Below are positions 35,015 to 45,300 of a stretch of 64,000 bases of DNA, piece after piece. A program made the translations under genes and the position numbers. Positions within the stretch are counted from its first letter, which is position 1. Each line of letters starts with the position of its first letter. Source of the stretch: Azolla caroliniana (Eukaryota > Polypodiophyta); the NCBI GenBank assembly GCA_043228905.1, contig JBHGNT010000009.1:20274001-20338000 (forward strand), in the 5' to 3' direction. The notes beneath the pieces are model-generated. The model searched no databases, had not been told where the DNA came from, and saw only the letters and a program-made list of their open reading frames with translations.

Positions 35015-35890
35015 TCGAATCTTGACATTCGTGAGTGATCGAGATCCAAAATTTACTAGTGACTTTTGGACGCAAGTCTTTAAGAAGTTAGAAACTACGT
35101 TGAGCATGAGCTCCACGGATCATCCTCAATCCGATGGACAAACAGAATGAGTAAATCAAATTATTGAGGACATGCTTCGAGCATATGTTGGTGCAAAACC
35201 AACAAAATGGGAACGTTATCTCCCAATTTTGGAGTTTGCTTATAACAGCTCCAAGCATACGTCGACGGGATATAGTCCTTTTATGTTGATGTATGGTTTT
35301 CAGCCACGAGCCCCGATTGATGTTACTATACATCATGATGAGTTGCGAAGTACGCAAAACTTTCTTCGGGATATGCAAGATATGTTGCATATTGCACGAG
35401 ATAATATAAAAACAGCTCAAGATAGAGCCCGTTTTTATGCCGATCATCATAGACAACCTCGTGTATTCAACCCTGGACAGAAGGTATTTTTACATGTACC
35501 TCACAATTCTAAGACATTGTCTACGAGTAAGTGCGCTAAGTTAGCCCCACGGTTTTGTGGACCTTTTACAATCCTCAAACGCATTGGGTCATCAGCCTAT
35601 CGTCTCGCTCTTCCCGATGGTGTTGGAATTCATCCAGTCTTTCATGTGAGTCGTCTAAAAGAACTTCTAGGTTCTAGCGACAATACAGTTACAACTGAAA
35701 CTCTGGTTACTTCTGCAGAATTATCTTCTAAACCACATGTACCATAAAGAATTCTCAATGTTAAAACAAAAAAATTACGTACTAAAGAAATCCGAGAATT
35801 TAAAATAAAATGGATGGATAAATCAATAAAAGATGCCAGCGAAAATACTCTCAGAACTAACTTCCCTAACTTTCCATTGCAAGAGTGCAA
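35015..35890 (+). pseudogene. Gypsy pol part 2: integrase C-terminal half and chromo-like tail
   Basis: The sequence resumes at the second catalytic Asp of integrase (VSDRDPKF, about 35030), followed by SSTDHPQSDGQTE with the Glu, a TGA near 35148, and then FAYNSSKHTSTGYSPF and HPVFHVSRLKELLG. Stop TAA is near 35745. Beyond it, IREFKIKWMDK resembles a degenerate chromodomain, as in chromovirus-type gypsy elements. The stretch between RNase H and the first integrase Asp is missing. Confidence 0.85.
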
Positions 35891-35912
35891 TGTTTTAAAG
35901 AGGGGGGGAGTA

Positions 35913-36368
35913 TGTTACGGGCATGACCATATAATATCCCGTGGTGAGAATTTTCCATAGTATTCTATACACGTGGATCAGTGTGAGGGTTAAACGAGAG
36001 TGTAAAGAAGGGGAGGATTACTTTTAAATCCTCAGGATTGAGACAACCCATTAGGCCAAGTGTGAACATGGTTGGGGGCCTTGGGTATCACTATAAATAG
36101 AGGCCTAGCTACCCTCATTTGATTATCTTGTTGACTACGTCAAGACTCTGTCTTGTGGTGGGTCAACTCTTGTAGCGAGTGCGCCAGCACCAGGTACGAC
36201 TCGACGCCACGGCGATGGTATGGGACGCTGATCAAGGCTCGATTCCGTCTCGATCCCTTCGCTCGGGGGTGGTCGGGTGGATCGGCACCCTTCTTTCTCT
36301 CTCTCCTTTCTTTCTATCTACCTAGATCTATCCTTATCTAATGTTTACTTTAGTACATGTCTCAAACA
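35913..36368 (+). repeat. 3' LTR of the gypsy element
   Basis: A 456-bp segment preceded by the polypurine tract AGAGGGGGGGAG. It starts TGTTACGGGCATGACCA, has a TATA-like CTATAAATAGAGG near 36091 and ends CTCAAACA before the target duplication GAACA. Confidence 0.88.
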
Positions 36369-36373
36369 GAACA

Positions 36374-37686
36374 TTCGGCCCTCTCTTCGTCCACGAGCAA
36401 TGAGTCGGCCCTCTTTTTCGATGAAGCAATTGCCTTGATTAAATCGTACTTGCATCCCTTGCTCAACAATTTGGCCGACGGAGACCAAATTCTTCGTAAT
36501 GGTTGGTACATGCAAGACATTTTTAATAAAAGTTTGGTTACCTTCTTTGCCAAATGGGACATTGCCGATGTGTCGAATCGGATGCGTAGTGTCTTCTCTG
36601 GTTTCGACATAGCCGGGTCGGTCCGGCTCTCGAAGTTCTCGGAACCATTCTTGATGAGACATCATATGGTTTGAGGCACCGGAGTCGACGAACCATACAT
36701 CTTCCAGACTAGATGCACTATTTGAAGTAGAAGTCGACATAGAATTTGCTCTATGTCTCATCATGAACATTCCGCCATGGTCGTCATAGTCGGAGTTGGT
36801 GGCGTAATTGGTGAGTTGTCGTCTTGTGGAAGCCGACTCGCGTATCTTCTTACATCACTCTTCTTCGTGGTGACCGATTTTTCCGCAATATCCACATTCG
36901 ACTGATTTTGTCAGCTTGGACCGGAATGGAAGCTCCCTTTTTTCCGAAGGTTCCTCGATGGCTTCCGTCTTGATGCCGAAATTGCGAGTTGTTTTCCTAC
37001 GTCGAACCTCGTCCGCTTCGTCCTTGGCTAAATTGGCCTCTTGCTCAACCGCGTCCTCTTCCTTCATTCGAATGCATGTAGAGCATGTGGGCTTCCAAGG
37101 CGTTGCTCCTTGTTCAAACATGGTTTTCTTCAACCAACAACATGGATTGAAGATCAAAGAAAGAGGGCGAATTCTCCCGTGCTAGTACGGCGGTTCTCAT
37201 TGCGCCAAACCATGGTGCAAGACCGTCGAGGCATATTTGCACAATCTCATCATCGTCCACATTGATGCTTATCGAGCCGAGCGAGTCGCAAAGCTCCTTG
37301 ATCTTCAAGGTTTAGCTCGTGATGGACATATCCCTTTGTTGGATGTTGTTCAACTCTTGGCGGAGTTGAAACTTTCTCGCGGTTGTGTTGGTGGCGAAAA
37401 TCTTTCGTAGATTCTCCCACGCTTCCTTTGGCGTCTCGGCTTCTCAAATGTAGCCGAGCATGTGGTCGTGAACACATGTCGCCAAGCAATACATCACTTG
37501 GCTTGCCGCTTGCTTCCATGTTGCGTAGTCGACGTCTCTCGAGTCGGGTCGGTTTTCTTGTGCTCCTTTGATGTAACCCCAATAGCCTTGGCCAACAAGG
37601 TATTGGTGCATCTTGTACTCCCAAGATGTAAAGTTGTTTCGATTTACCTTCTCGCTAGGGAGAGCACTCCCCATTTGAGTATTCAT
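36374..37686 (-). pseudogene. Copia-2 gag and protease
   Basis: Gag starts at ATG 37686 (MNTQMGSALPSEKVNRNNF) with NFTSWEYKMHQYL. A zinc knuckle (CGYCGKIGHHEEEC) lies near 36880 and the protease motif VWFVDSGASNHMMS near 36700. The frame is broken at several points between 37450 and 36850. It ends at the gypsy insertion after GRREGRMF; the next residues (ILDMHEM) continue at 26246. Confidence 0.85.
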
Positions 37687-37832
37687 TGTCAATGAAGATT
37701 TTTTCCTTCTTTTCTTTTCCTTCTCTCTCGAATACGAGCTAAGTAGTCGCACTATGATAGCGATGGACCGGTTCTTCTCAAACGTCGGCATAGAACACAA
37801 CACACGCGAATGGGCTAGATCAAGCTACCAAA

Positions 37833-37846
37833 CCGCTCTGATACCA
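37833..37846 (-). other. Primer-binding site of copia-2
   Basis: The minus strand reads TGGTATCAGAGCGG directly after the LTR end, complementary to initiator methionine tRNA. Confidence 0.9.
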
Positions 37847-38299
37847 TGTAAAGAATCGGGTATGATTCTTGTGTAGCGGAAGAGATGTGTGTTGTGTGTA
37901 TGTGTGAGAGGAATTAGAGGAGAAAAGAGAAAACACGCGATAGATAGAAAAAGGAATACTCAAGAAGAAGGTGTATATTCACAAGTAGAATAGCAAATAC
38001 AAAATGTAGCATTACAAGGAGTCACAACTGACTTAGTATGAAGTATAAGGAGGGTGCTTTATATATAGTCACCCTCTCTCTTCATTAACTAACTACAACA
38101 ATCACTCTCTCTTGGGGAATGTGAAGACTCGTAGTCATGGGGAATATGTAACTCATTAGTTATGTGTCATAGAATATGATTCTATGACACATAGTTAATG
38201 TGTAGAGAGTAGTGGTGTGACTCTTGACCTTTGAGTAATCATAGATTCTCAAAAGGTGTGCTCACACGTTGCACTATGTTGAGCTTGATTCTCTACACA
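37847..38299 (-). repeat. 5' LTR of copia-2
   Basis: On the minus strand it runs from TGTGTAGAGAATCAAGC to CGATTCTTTACA, 453 bp, with short inverted ends. The partner 3' LTR is missing. Confidence 0.85.
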
Positions 38300-39412
38300 A
38301 TCACTAAAGCCATGTTTATGGCTCATCTAGGGATGATGGCAAGATGCGACCACAATTCTTGCAACAATCAACATTTGAATCTCTTGATCTAAAGGTCAAG
38401 GCATCGCAATGCAAGCATCAAATCTTCCTTGTCGTACATATTGGCAACCACCTCCTAGCTCAACTTGCACCTCTTTGCATTTTTCTGGTGTGTGTTTTGG
38501 AAGTGTTTGGGGAGCTGCCAATAAGATCTTGTGAAATGTCGACTAATGCTCCTCTCTTCGCACCAATTGCTTGCTTCCGCCATATGGATCCACCATATTC
38601 TTCATTGGTTGGTTTCATGCACCAATACGATCCCATTTAGTCTAAGTCATTTCTTCAATGGACTCCATACATGTCAAAACTGTTACACGGTCAAGGGATT
38701 GTAACCCTTCCATGAGACATTGAATAGCTACCTCGGCCGTTTGTAATTTTGACTCCCATTCCTCCATATCTGATGTTATAGGGTGGGTTTGTCTCCTTGA
38801 TTGGTTCTACCTCTGTCTCCACTTCTATTTCTATGAAATGGTCAAAAGCAAAATCTAAAATCAAACAAAAGTTAAACCCTAAATCAAGCAAAAGAAATAA
38901 TAAAAAATCAACCAAAATCCTAAACCATAAATCAAACATTTTCTAAAATCAGTAATCAAGCACACCCAATATTATCTTTAATCAAGCAAAAGCAAAAATC
39001 TAAAATCAAGCAAAAGCTAAACCCTAAATCAAGAAAAATAAATCAAGCACACCTTGTCTCGTTTTGGAACCTTTTCATAAATTGCAAAAAAGTAGAAACA
39101 AGTAAACTACATACCTGGGAATTAAGCTGATGGCGATGGCAGATGTGGTGAATGCACGTAGAAGATGGTTCTCTGGCTGAAAACCTTTTTCCCGGCAAAA
39201 AACCCTGACAATCTCATTTAAAAATGTGAGAAAATGGCAAGTTTTAGGGTTTAATACATTAGGTTGGGTGACCACAACACTTACTTGGTTGGGCGACCAC
39301 GTGTCAGTTGGCGACCAAACTTGGTTAGGAGAAGACATGCGTTTGGGCAACCGCATTAGGTAGGTTGGGCAATCGCATTAGGAAGGTTGGGCGACCATAG
39401 TTAAAGATCTTC
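38300..39412 (-). mobile_element. MULE Z: internally deleted Mutator-like element
   Basis: 38300-38840 matches the 3' end of the MULE Y transposase region (ACTAAAGCCATGTTTATGGC; EEWESKLQ-like sequence). It then jumps directly to sequence matching the 5' UTR and left end of MULE X (ACCCTAAAACTTG, ATGAGATTG), and to an inverted GGTTGGGCGACC array at about 39257-39400. The middle of the transposase is gone, as in non-autonomous MULEs. Copia-2 abuts its 3' part. The outer terminal repeat is not visible at 39412. Confidence 0.65.
39257..39400 (-). repeat. Subterminal GGTYGCCCAACC array of MULE Z
   Basis: About six inverted copies (GGTTGGGTGACC, GGTTGGGCGACC, GTTGGGCAATCGC) with spacers resembling those of the MULE X left array. 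Confidence 0.8.
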
Positions 39413-39803
39413 ATGGTTCACATTGATGCCATCTCCCCCATTTCGTATAATGATCGCAATTCTCTGTCATCAACGTAGATCAACAAATTCAATCTTCTAC
39501 AAGCAAGTTGGAACCTGTTTCATATAGCAAAAATAGAAAATGAACAAACCTTTCAAACAATGATCACATGTATATTAAATCCTTAAAATTTCCCATACCT
39601 GATGAATCTCTTACCACTTGGCCTACGCATTGATCTCAGGGGAAACACATGCATTAGAAGTATAGCTCCCTATACATTGTTGAGAAATGAATAAGAAAAC
39701 TACCTCCCTTCAATGGGTGTTCTTTCACCCCAATCAAAATCAATGTCAAGGAACTCTAAGGACCTAGCATCCATCTATGTAAGCAAAGCAGAAATCTAAA
39801 AAG

Positions 39804-40270
39804 ATTGAAAACCCAAAACCCTAATACCATCAACAAGAATCTAATTACATGCACAGTTTGAATGTAGATTACATGCAATGCTGATAATAAATCCTTGCAT
39901 GCACATCAATACCAGATTCCAACAATCTGAACGCATGCACAGTCTGAATACATATTATGCCCATCCACAATTCTTTTTCTTTGTCCCACAAAATATTGAA
40001 AACCCCAAAACCTAACACCATCCACAAGAATCTAAATGTAGGCACCGTCTAAATGTAAATTACATGCAATGCTCATAATAAACCATTGCATGCACATCAA
40101 TACCAGATTTCAACAATATGAATGCATGCATAGTCTAAATACACTTCTTGAATGCACATTATGCCCATCCACAAATCTTTCTTCTTTGTCATACAAAACT
40201 ATTGAAAACCCAAAACCCTAATATCATCTACAAGAATCTAAATGCATGCACAGTTTGAATGTACATTATA
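39804..40270. repeat. Diverged tandem repeat, period about 190-205 bp
   Basis: ATTGAAAACCCAAAACCCTAA followed by ACAAGAATCTAA and TGCATGCACATCAATACCAG recurs at 39804, 39996 and 40201, about 2.4 copies with substitutions and small indels. Confidence 0.8.
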
Positions 40271-40574
40271 GAAATTCCTTTGCCCATTCACAGGGGATTT
40301 GGCCTAATTATGTCTTATAGAAATTTCCTACCCATACACCCTTCCTAGATTGAGATCTATGATGAGATAAAGAAAGGAATTTCAAGATGAAAATACAATC
40401 GACAAAATAACCATAGCATTGTTTTATCTCTTGTATGACTTTGCACGATCCAACACAAATCCACCCATTGGCTCAATGCATAATAAGGTTTAAAAAAACT
40501 CAAAACTACACACTATCATCAAACTTGTGTGTGTAATATCAACTTATTGATATCATGAAATGTGTTTTATTTGA

Positions 40575-40742
40575 TAGCATTGTCTCAAGGCAAGTTGCGT
40601 TGTGGAAAGTGAACTGTGAACCCATACTTATAGCATTGTCTCAAGGCAAGTTGCGTTGTGGAAAGTGAATTGTGAACCCATACTTATAGCAGTGTCTCAA
40701 GGGAAGTTGCGTTGTGGAAAGTGAATTGTGAACCCATACTTT
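40575..40742. repeat. Tandem repeat, three 56-bp copies
   Basis: TAGCATTGTCTCAAGGCAAG...GTGAACCCATACTTA starts at 40575, 40631 and 40687, with only a few differences. Confidence 0.9.
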
Positions 40743-41382
40743 TATAGGCAAACCAATACCAATGTACATTACTCCAAACTAAAACTATGAAGCCTTTTTT
40801 ATGATAAACCTAACAATGGTATTGTATTCAGTGCTTAGGTTATGGAAAATGAGCTGGAACCCCATATTTTACAATCAAACCAATGTCAATATTATTTTAT
40901 ATAAGCAATAATGTAAGTCGATGACTTATAAAAAGACAATGCTTCACCAAAATGATATTACAAAGAATACAAGTCTATTCTGTTTGTAGTGTCAATCCTA
41001 TCTTGTAAGTTGTCAATATGTAGTGACATTGAATAGTTCAAACCCTAGGGGAATTGAACCCCATTAAGCAACCAATCTATGCTAGGGCTTACCTAGGTCA
41101 AACATTAGTGGTAACAGGTTCGATTAGAATCAATTGAAAAACATAATCTGATAGCATCCAATCAAGTCCACAACTAGGCTAAATGTCCAAATTGGAATAC
41201 TTCAAATAAGCATATCTTTTGCAGTACAATAAATGATTCAGGTGTTCACTTCGGTGATGAAAAAAGGAAACCATTACCACCGAGTACATACTTGAATTGA
41301 AAATGGCTTCCAAATGGAATCAAAGAAGAAACAAAATTAAAAGGGACATCTTAGACTTAGAATGTAAAGAAAAGTGCAAACT

Positions 41383-41899
41383 AGTTTTAGGATTAGTACA
41401 CCAATGCAACTAGCAATCAGACGATACATCAATACTCACCTCTGGAATGTCATGACGACAAATGGTTTTAGGATTACATATGTTAATGTATCTGTGCTCC
41501 ATTAGAATTACAAATGTAAAGCACTCAGATTATAAATAGATACTCTCTCACATGTGCCAAAAACCAGATTCTCTAGTCTCTTTTCTTTTCATCTTATTTA
41601 CTTTTATACTTACTGTGTAATATTTACTTTATTTTGATTTGTTCTCAAAGATGAGAAAACACTTAAGATGTATCTCTTATTTGGTCTTATAGGCCATTTT
41701 GGCCTCTTAAAAGACGTTAATATATCTCTGTTTCTTTCTGCTCTGGAAAGGCAAACTAGTTTTAGGATTTGTGTGTCAATGCAACAAGTAATCAGATTAT
41801 ACACAAATACTCGCCTCGGGAATATTGCAGCAACAGATGGTTTTAGATTACATATGTTAATATACCTGTGTAATAGAAATAAACATGTAAAGCACTCAG
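41383..41899. repeat. Duplicated segment of about 145 bp flanking a LINE tail
   Basis: 41383-41527 and 41757-41899 are diverged direct copies (ACTAGTTTTAGGATT, TGGTTTTAG, TTACATATGTTAAT, GTAAAGCACTCAGAT). The about 230 bases between them contain the LINE 3' end listed next. Confidence 0.8.
41551..41745 (+). mobile_element. LINE 3' end fragment
   Basis: It matches the 3' non-coding end of the LINE copies at 54800-55010 and 63870-64000: CATGTGCCAAAAACCAGATT, TACTGTGTAATATTTA, TTGATTTGTTCTCAAAGA and GGTCTTATAGGCCATTTTGG. It has no coding part. Confidence 0.8.
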
Positions 41900-42096
41900 A
41901 TCATTCAATACTCTACTCTGGAGAAATGTATGCAGGTACTTACGACAGGCATGGTATTCTCACCCTGGAATACAATATTGTGTTCAACAAGTTACATGTT
42001 ACAACTTACGCAACTTTAAAAGTGGCATCTGGCATCTATAAATAAATCATAATAGAATACCAAATCTTGATATAAGATAAAGCATTAGTGCACACA

Positions 42097-42374
42097 CCTT
42101 TGTAAACTTCGACCATATCATAGTCCTGCATCAATGCTTGGGTCATACATGGCAAGCTTGAAGGGTGGTGAGAATCTGAGGAATGTAATTATCTCATTAC
42201 TCACATTCTGCTCAGATCAAGTCAACCCTGTTTGGAAACTCCCTGGTCTACCGCTCAGGCACATTCGCAACACTTGTTGATGAGAAGGGACTTACATTTG
42301 ATTGACATTTCAAGAATAAGTTATGATCTGCTATATTTTGGAGCATATCTGAATGGATACTCGGCCTGTGTTTG
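42097..42374 (-). pseudogene. Decayed repeat modules behind gene B
   Basis: In shifted frames the minus strand still reads VSNEII and then HHPSSLPCMTQALMQDYDMVE, recognisable as the family module PSSTxxSMQxFDMVEP. So the repeat region once extended past the present stop at 42375. Confidence 0.6.
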
Positions 42375-45300
42375 TCATGGTTCATACCTGAATGCATTTT
42401 TTCTTGAAAGAGGAGGCTGTAAGCTGGCAATATTCGAGCTGCTGGTTGGATTATTATGTCCCCAGTATCTGAATGCATTCTTTCTTAAAAGAAGTGACTG
42501 TAAGGACAAAATATTCAAGCTTCTTCCCGGATTATTATATCCCATATCCCTTTTTTCTCTTCCAGAAATCTGAGGAGAACGGTTAAACCTTTTATCTTGT
42601 TTCTTGTTGTCAACCCTAGAAGTGTAAAACTGCTGTAATTCGCTTGGCACATTTGAAGTAGAGTTTCTCTGATAATCTGATAAAAGAGCTGCCTCATCAC
42701 TCGTATTCCATTCATACATCCTTATCTCACTCTCATTTGGCTCAATCGAATCAAAGTCTCGCATTGATTCTTGGGTAGCAGTTATGCAGCTATCCGTGGA
42801 TGTACCTACCTCATTGCTAGATATAACCTCACACTCATTCTGCTTGATCGAATCAAACCCTTGCATCAAGTGCTGGGTAGTACTTTGCCACCTTTTCCAA
42901 TCATCTGTGGATGTACCAACCTCATCGGTGAATATAAACTCGCTCTCATTCGGCTCCATCACATCAAAGTCTCGCATTGATGTTCGGGTAGTATTTGGCT
43001 GGCTAGAAGTAGAAGTTCTCCAATTATACCTGGATGTATCTACCTCATTGGTGAATATAACCTCGTTCTCAATCGGCTCCGTCACATGAAAGCTTTGGAT
43101 CGATACTCGGATAGTACTTGGCCTGCTTGAAGTAGAGTTACTCCAATCATCTATGCATGTACTTACATCATTACTGAATATTACCTCGCTCTCATTTGGT
43201 TCTATCATGCCAACGTCTTGCTGGCTTGAGGTACACTTTTTCCAATTATCCTTGGACGCATCTACCTCAGAAGTTATGTTCCACTCAGACCTTCCTATAA
43301 CCTCTCTCTCATTTGGCTCCATGATAAAGTCTCCAATTGGCACTTGGGTAGCACTTGGCCAACTAATAGTAGAGTTCCCCCAATTATCCGTGGCTGTGCC
43401 TACCTCATTGCTCAAGTTGCACTTCGACCTCCCTATAACCTTGCTCATCGTCACCGAAGTCGATTTATTTGGCTCCATTAAATCAAAGGCTCTCACTGGT
43501 GTGCTGGTAGCAAACGAGTGGCGGGAAGTCGTATTTCTCAGGCGACTACTTTTAGATGAATGGGATACAGACAAATCTCTTTCAAAACCTGAAAATGCAG
43601 CTGGGTCCTCATCATCCCTCTCCATGATGATCCTTGATTTCCTTCCCTTTGCAGAGATAGATAGTTCTTCATCAGACATCATTACGCTAGATTCTCTTAT
43701 CTCAGAAAAAGCAGGAGTGGGATGTCTACTATCTCCGTCATTTCCTAACACTAATTCTGTTTCCATACCTTCTGACTGTGTACTTCTGCATGGAAGGTTG
43801 AAAGTTGAGTTTCTCTGATCATCAGAGAGTATTGCATCATCTTCCTTTTCCATACTCATCTTTGACTTCCTGCTCCCTGAAAAAGTTGGAGCTTGTGGCT
43901 GCTCTAATTGAACACCATCAAATATCTGCACTAAGTTAGTTGGCTTCCCAGAATGGGAGCCAGACGAAGCCCTTTCATAATCAAAAGATGCATCCAGGTC
44001 CTCATCATTACTCTCCATGATGATCCTTGATTTCCTTCCCTTTGCAAGGACGTGTGGTTTTCCATTAGTGCCCATGAACCCCAATTTCCTTTCCTCAGCA
44101 AAAATGGGCACAGTGGATTGACTGTTTCCTTCATCTCCAAACACAATCTTGGATCTTACTTCGTCTGACCATGCCACTGCCAAAGTTTGATTATCCTCAA
44201 TAATACTGAATCTGCGCATTGATCTTCCAGTAGTACTGCTCAGCTGGCTAGAAGTCAACTTTCTATGATAATCAGAAGGTGTGGCATCCTGCTCCCTTTC
44301 TAGGCTCATCCAAGACTTTATGAGTGTTGGCGGTTGTAGGTGTTCTAGTCTAGCACCATCTAACCTTTGCATTGAGCTAATTGGTATTGCTGAATGGGTG
44401 ATAGACAAGCTTGTTTGCCAATGTGATGACATAGGGTCCTCACTTTCCTCATTAAAGCTTCCAATGGCTTGTGGGACAGCCATCGGTCCGCTGCTGACAG
44501 ATGATGCATTCTTATATGGTGATGATGCATCTTCTTCACTTTCAAAACTGATCTTGTACTTCTTACTCTCTGACAATCTTGGAGATTCTTGTGAAGCACT
44601 ATCAAAACTTGGCAATGAGCAACGTGATCTAGTTGGCTCAGAAGCAAACAAGATCCTTTTATAATCTAAATATGCAACTGGATTCTCATCCCTCTTCATT
44701 AGGTAACTTGTTTTCCTTCCTTCTCCTGAAAAAAACGAAGCAGATGGCTCCTTATCCACGTCAATGACCATTGAATTTTTCCCATGAACTGCCATAATGG
44801 AGCTGGACGCAACTTGAGGCTCTTTCTCCTGCACAATGAGCCTTGGTTTGTCTGTCTCTCCTGCAATCTTGGGGCCATATGGCTCCTCATTCTGAGAAAT
44901 AGACCTTGAATCTCTTCCCTCTCCTGCGAAAGTGGGACCAGATGGTTCCTCATTTACCGAAGTAGAACCTGGCTTTATTCGTTCTCCAGCAAATGTGGGA
45001 GAAGATTGCTCCATGAAACTTGACTTTCTTTTTTGCAACTCCTCATCCCTCACATTATAGCTTGATTTTTTTTCATCACCAAAGACAGACGCCAATGAAC
45101 ATTGAAGATTCTTGTTATGGACATTGTGAGTGGATTTTCTTCCCTCTGCATGTGATAAGCTTTCTGAGAACCTGTTCCCAAGGCCTTGAACATCATTCTC
45201 TTTTGAATAACTTCCACTATGGTGTGAAGTGGATGATCCTGATCTTGGGTTGGGCTCATGTTGTGAACTTTGTTCTCCCTGAGAATTCCCTGGATTCAAT

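Larger units (their letters stand above)
26252..36368 (+). mobile_element. Ty3/gypsy element inserted in copia-2, itself carrying copia-1
   Basis: The element begins TGTTACGGGCATGACCA at 26252 and ends CTCAAACA at 36368, flanked by the 5-bp target duplication GAACA (26247-26251 and 36369-36373). Removing it restores the copia-2 frame at a Met-Phe codon pair. It contains gag-pol pieces at 27234-30081 and 34990-35756 and a 3' LTR (35913-36368). The 5' LTR is recognisable only over its first 20-25 bases, and 26280-27230 is unlike the 3' LTR, so the left end has been rearranged. Confidence 0.87.
24590..38299 (-). mobile_element. Copia-2: Ty1/copia element, split by the gypsy insertion, 3'-truncated
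   Basis: Read on the minus strand: 5' LTR (38299-37847), primer-binding site, gag and protease (37686-36374), then the gypsy element (36368-26252), then pre-integrase, integrase and the start of reverse transcriptase (26246-24590). The right part of reverse transcriptase, RNase H and the 3' LTR are missing. Order and motifs are those of Ty1/copia. Confidence 0.85.
39413..41382. other. AT-rich gene-free region with tandem repeats
   Basis: No coding region is supported. Two tandem repeats are listed separately. Near 41040-41130 a stretch with GTGGTAACAGGTTCGATTAGAATC looks faintly tRNA-like. Confidence 0.5.
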
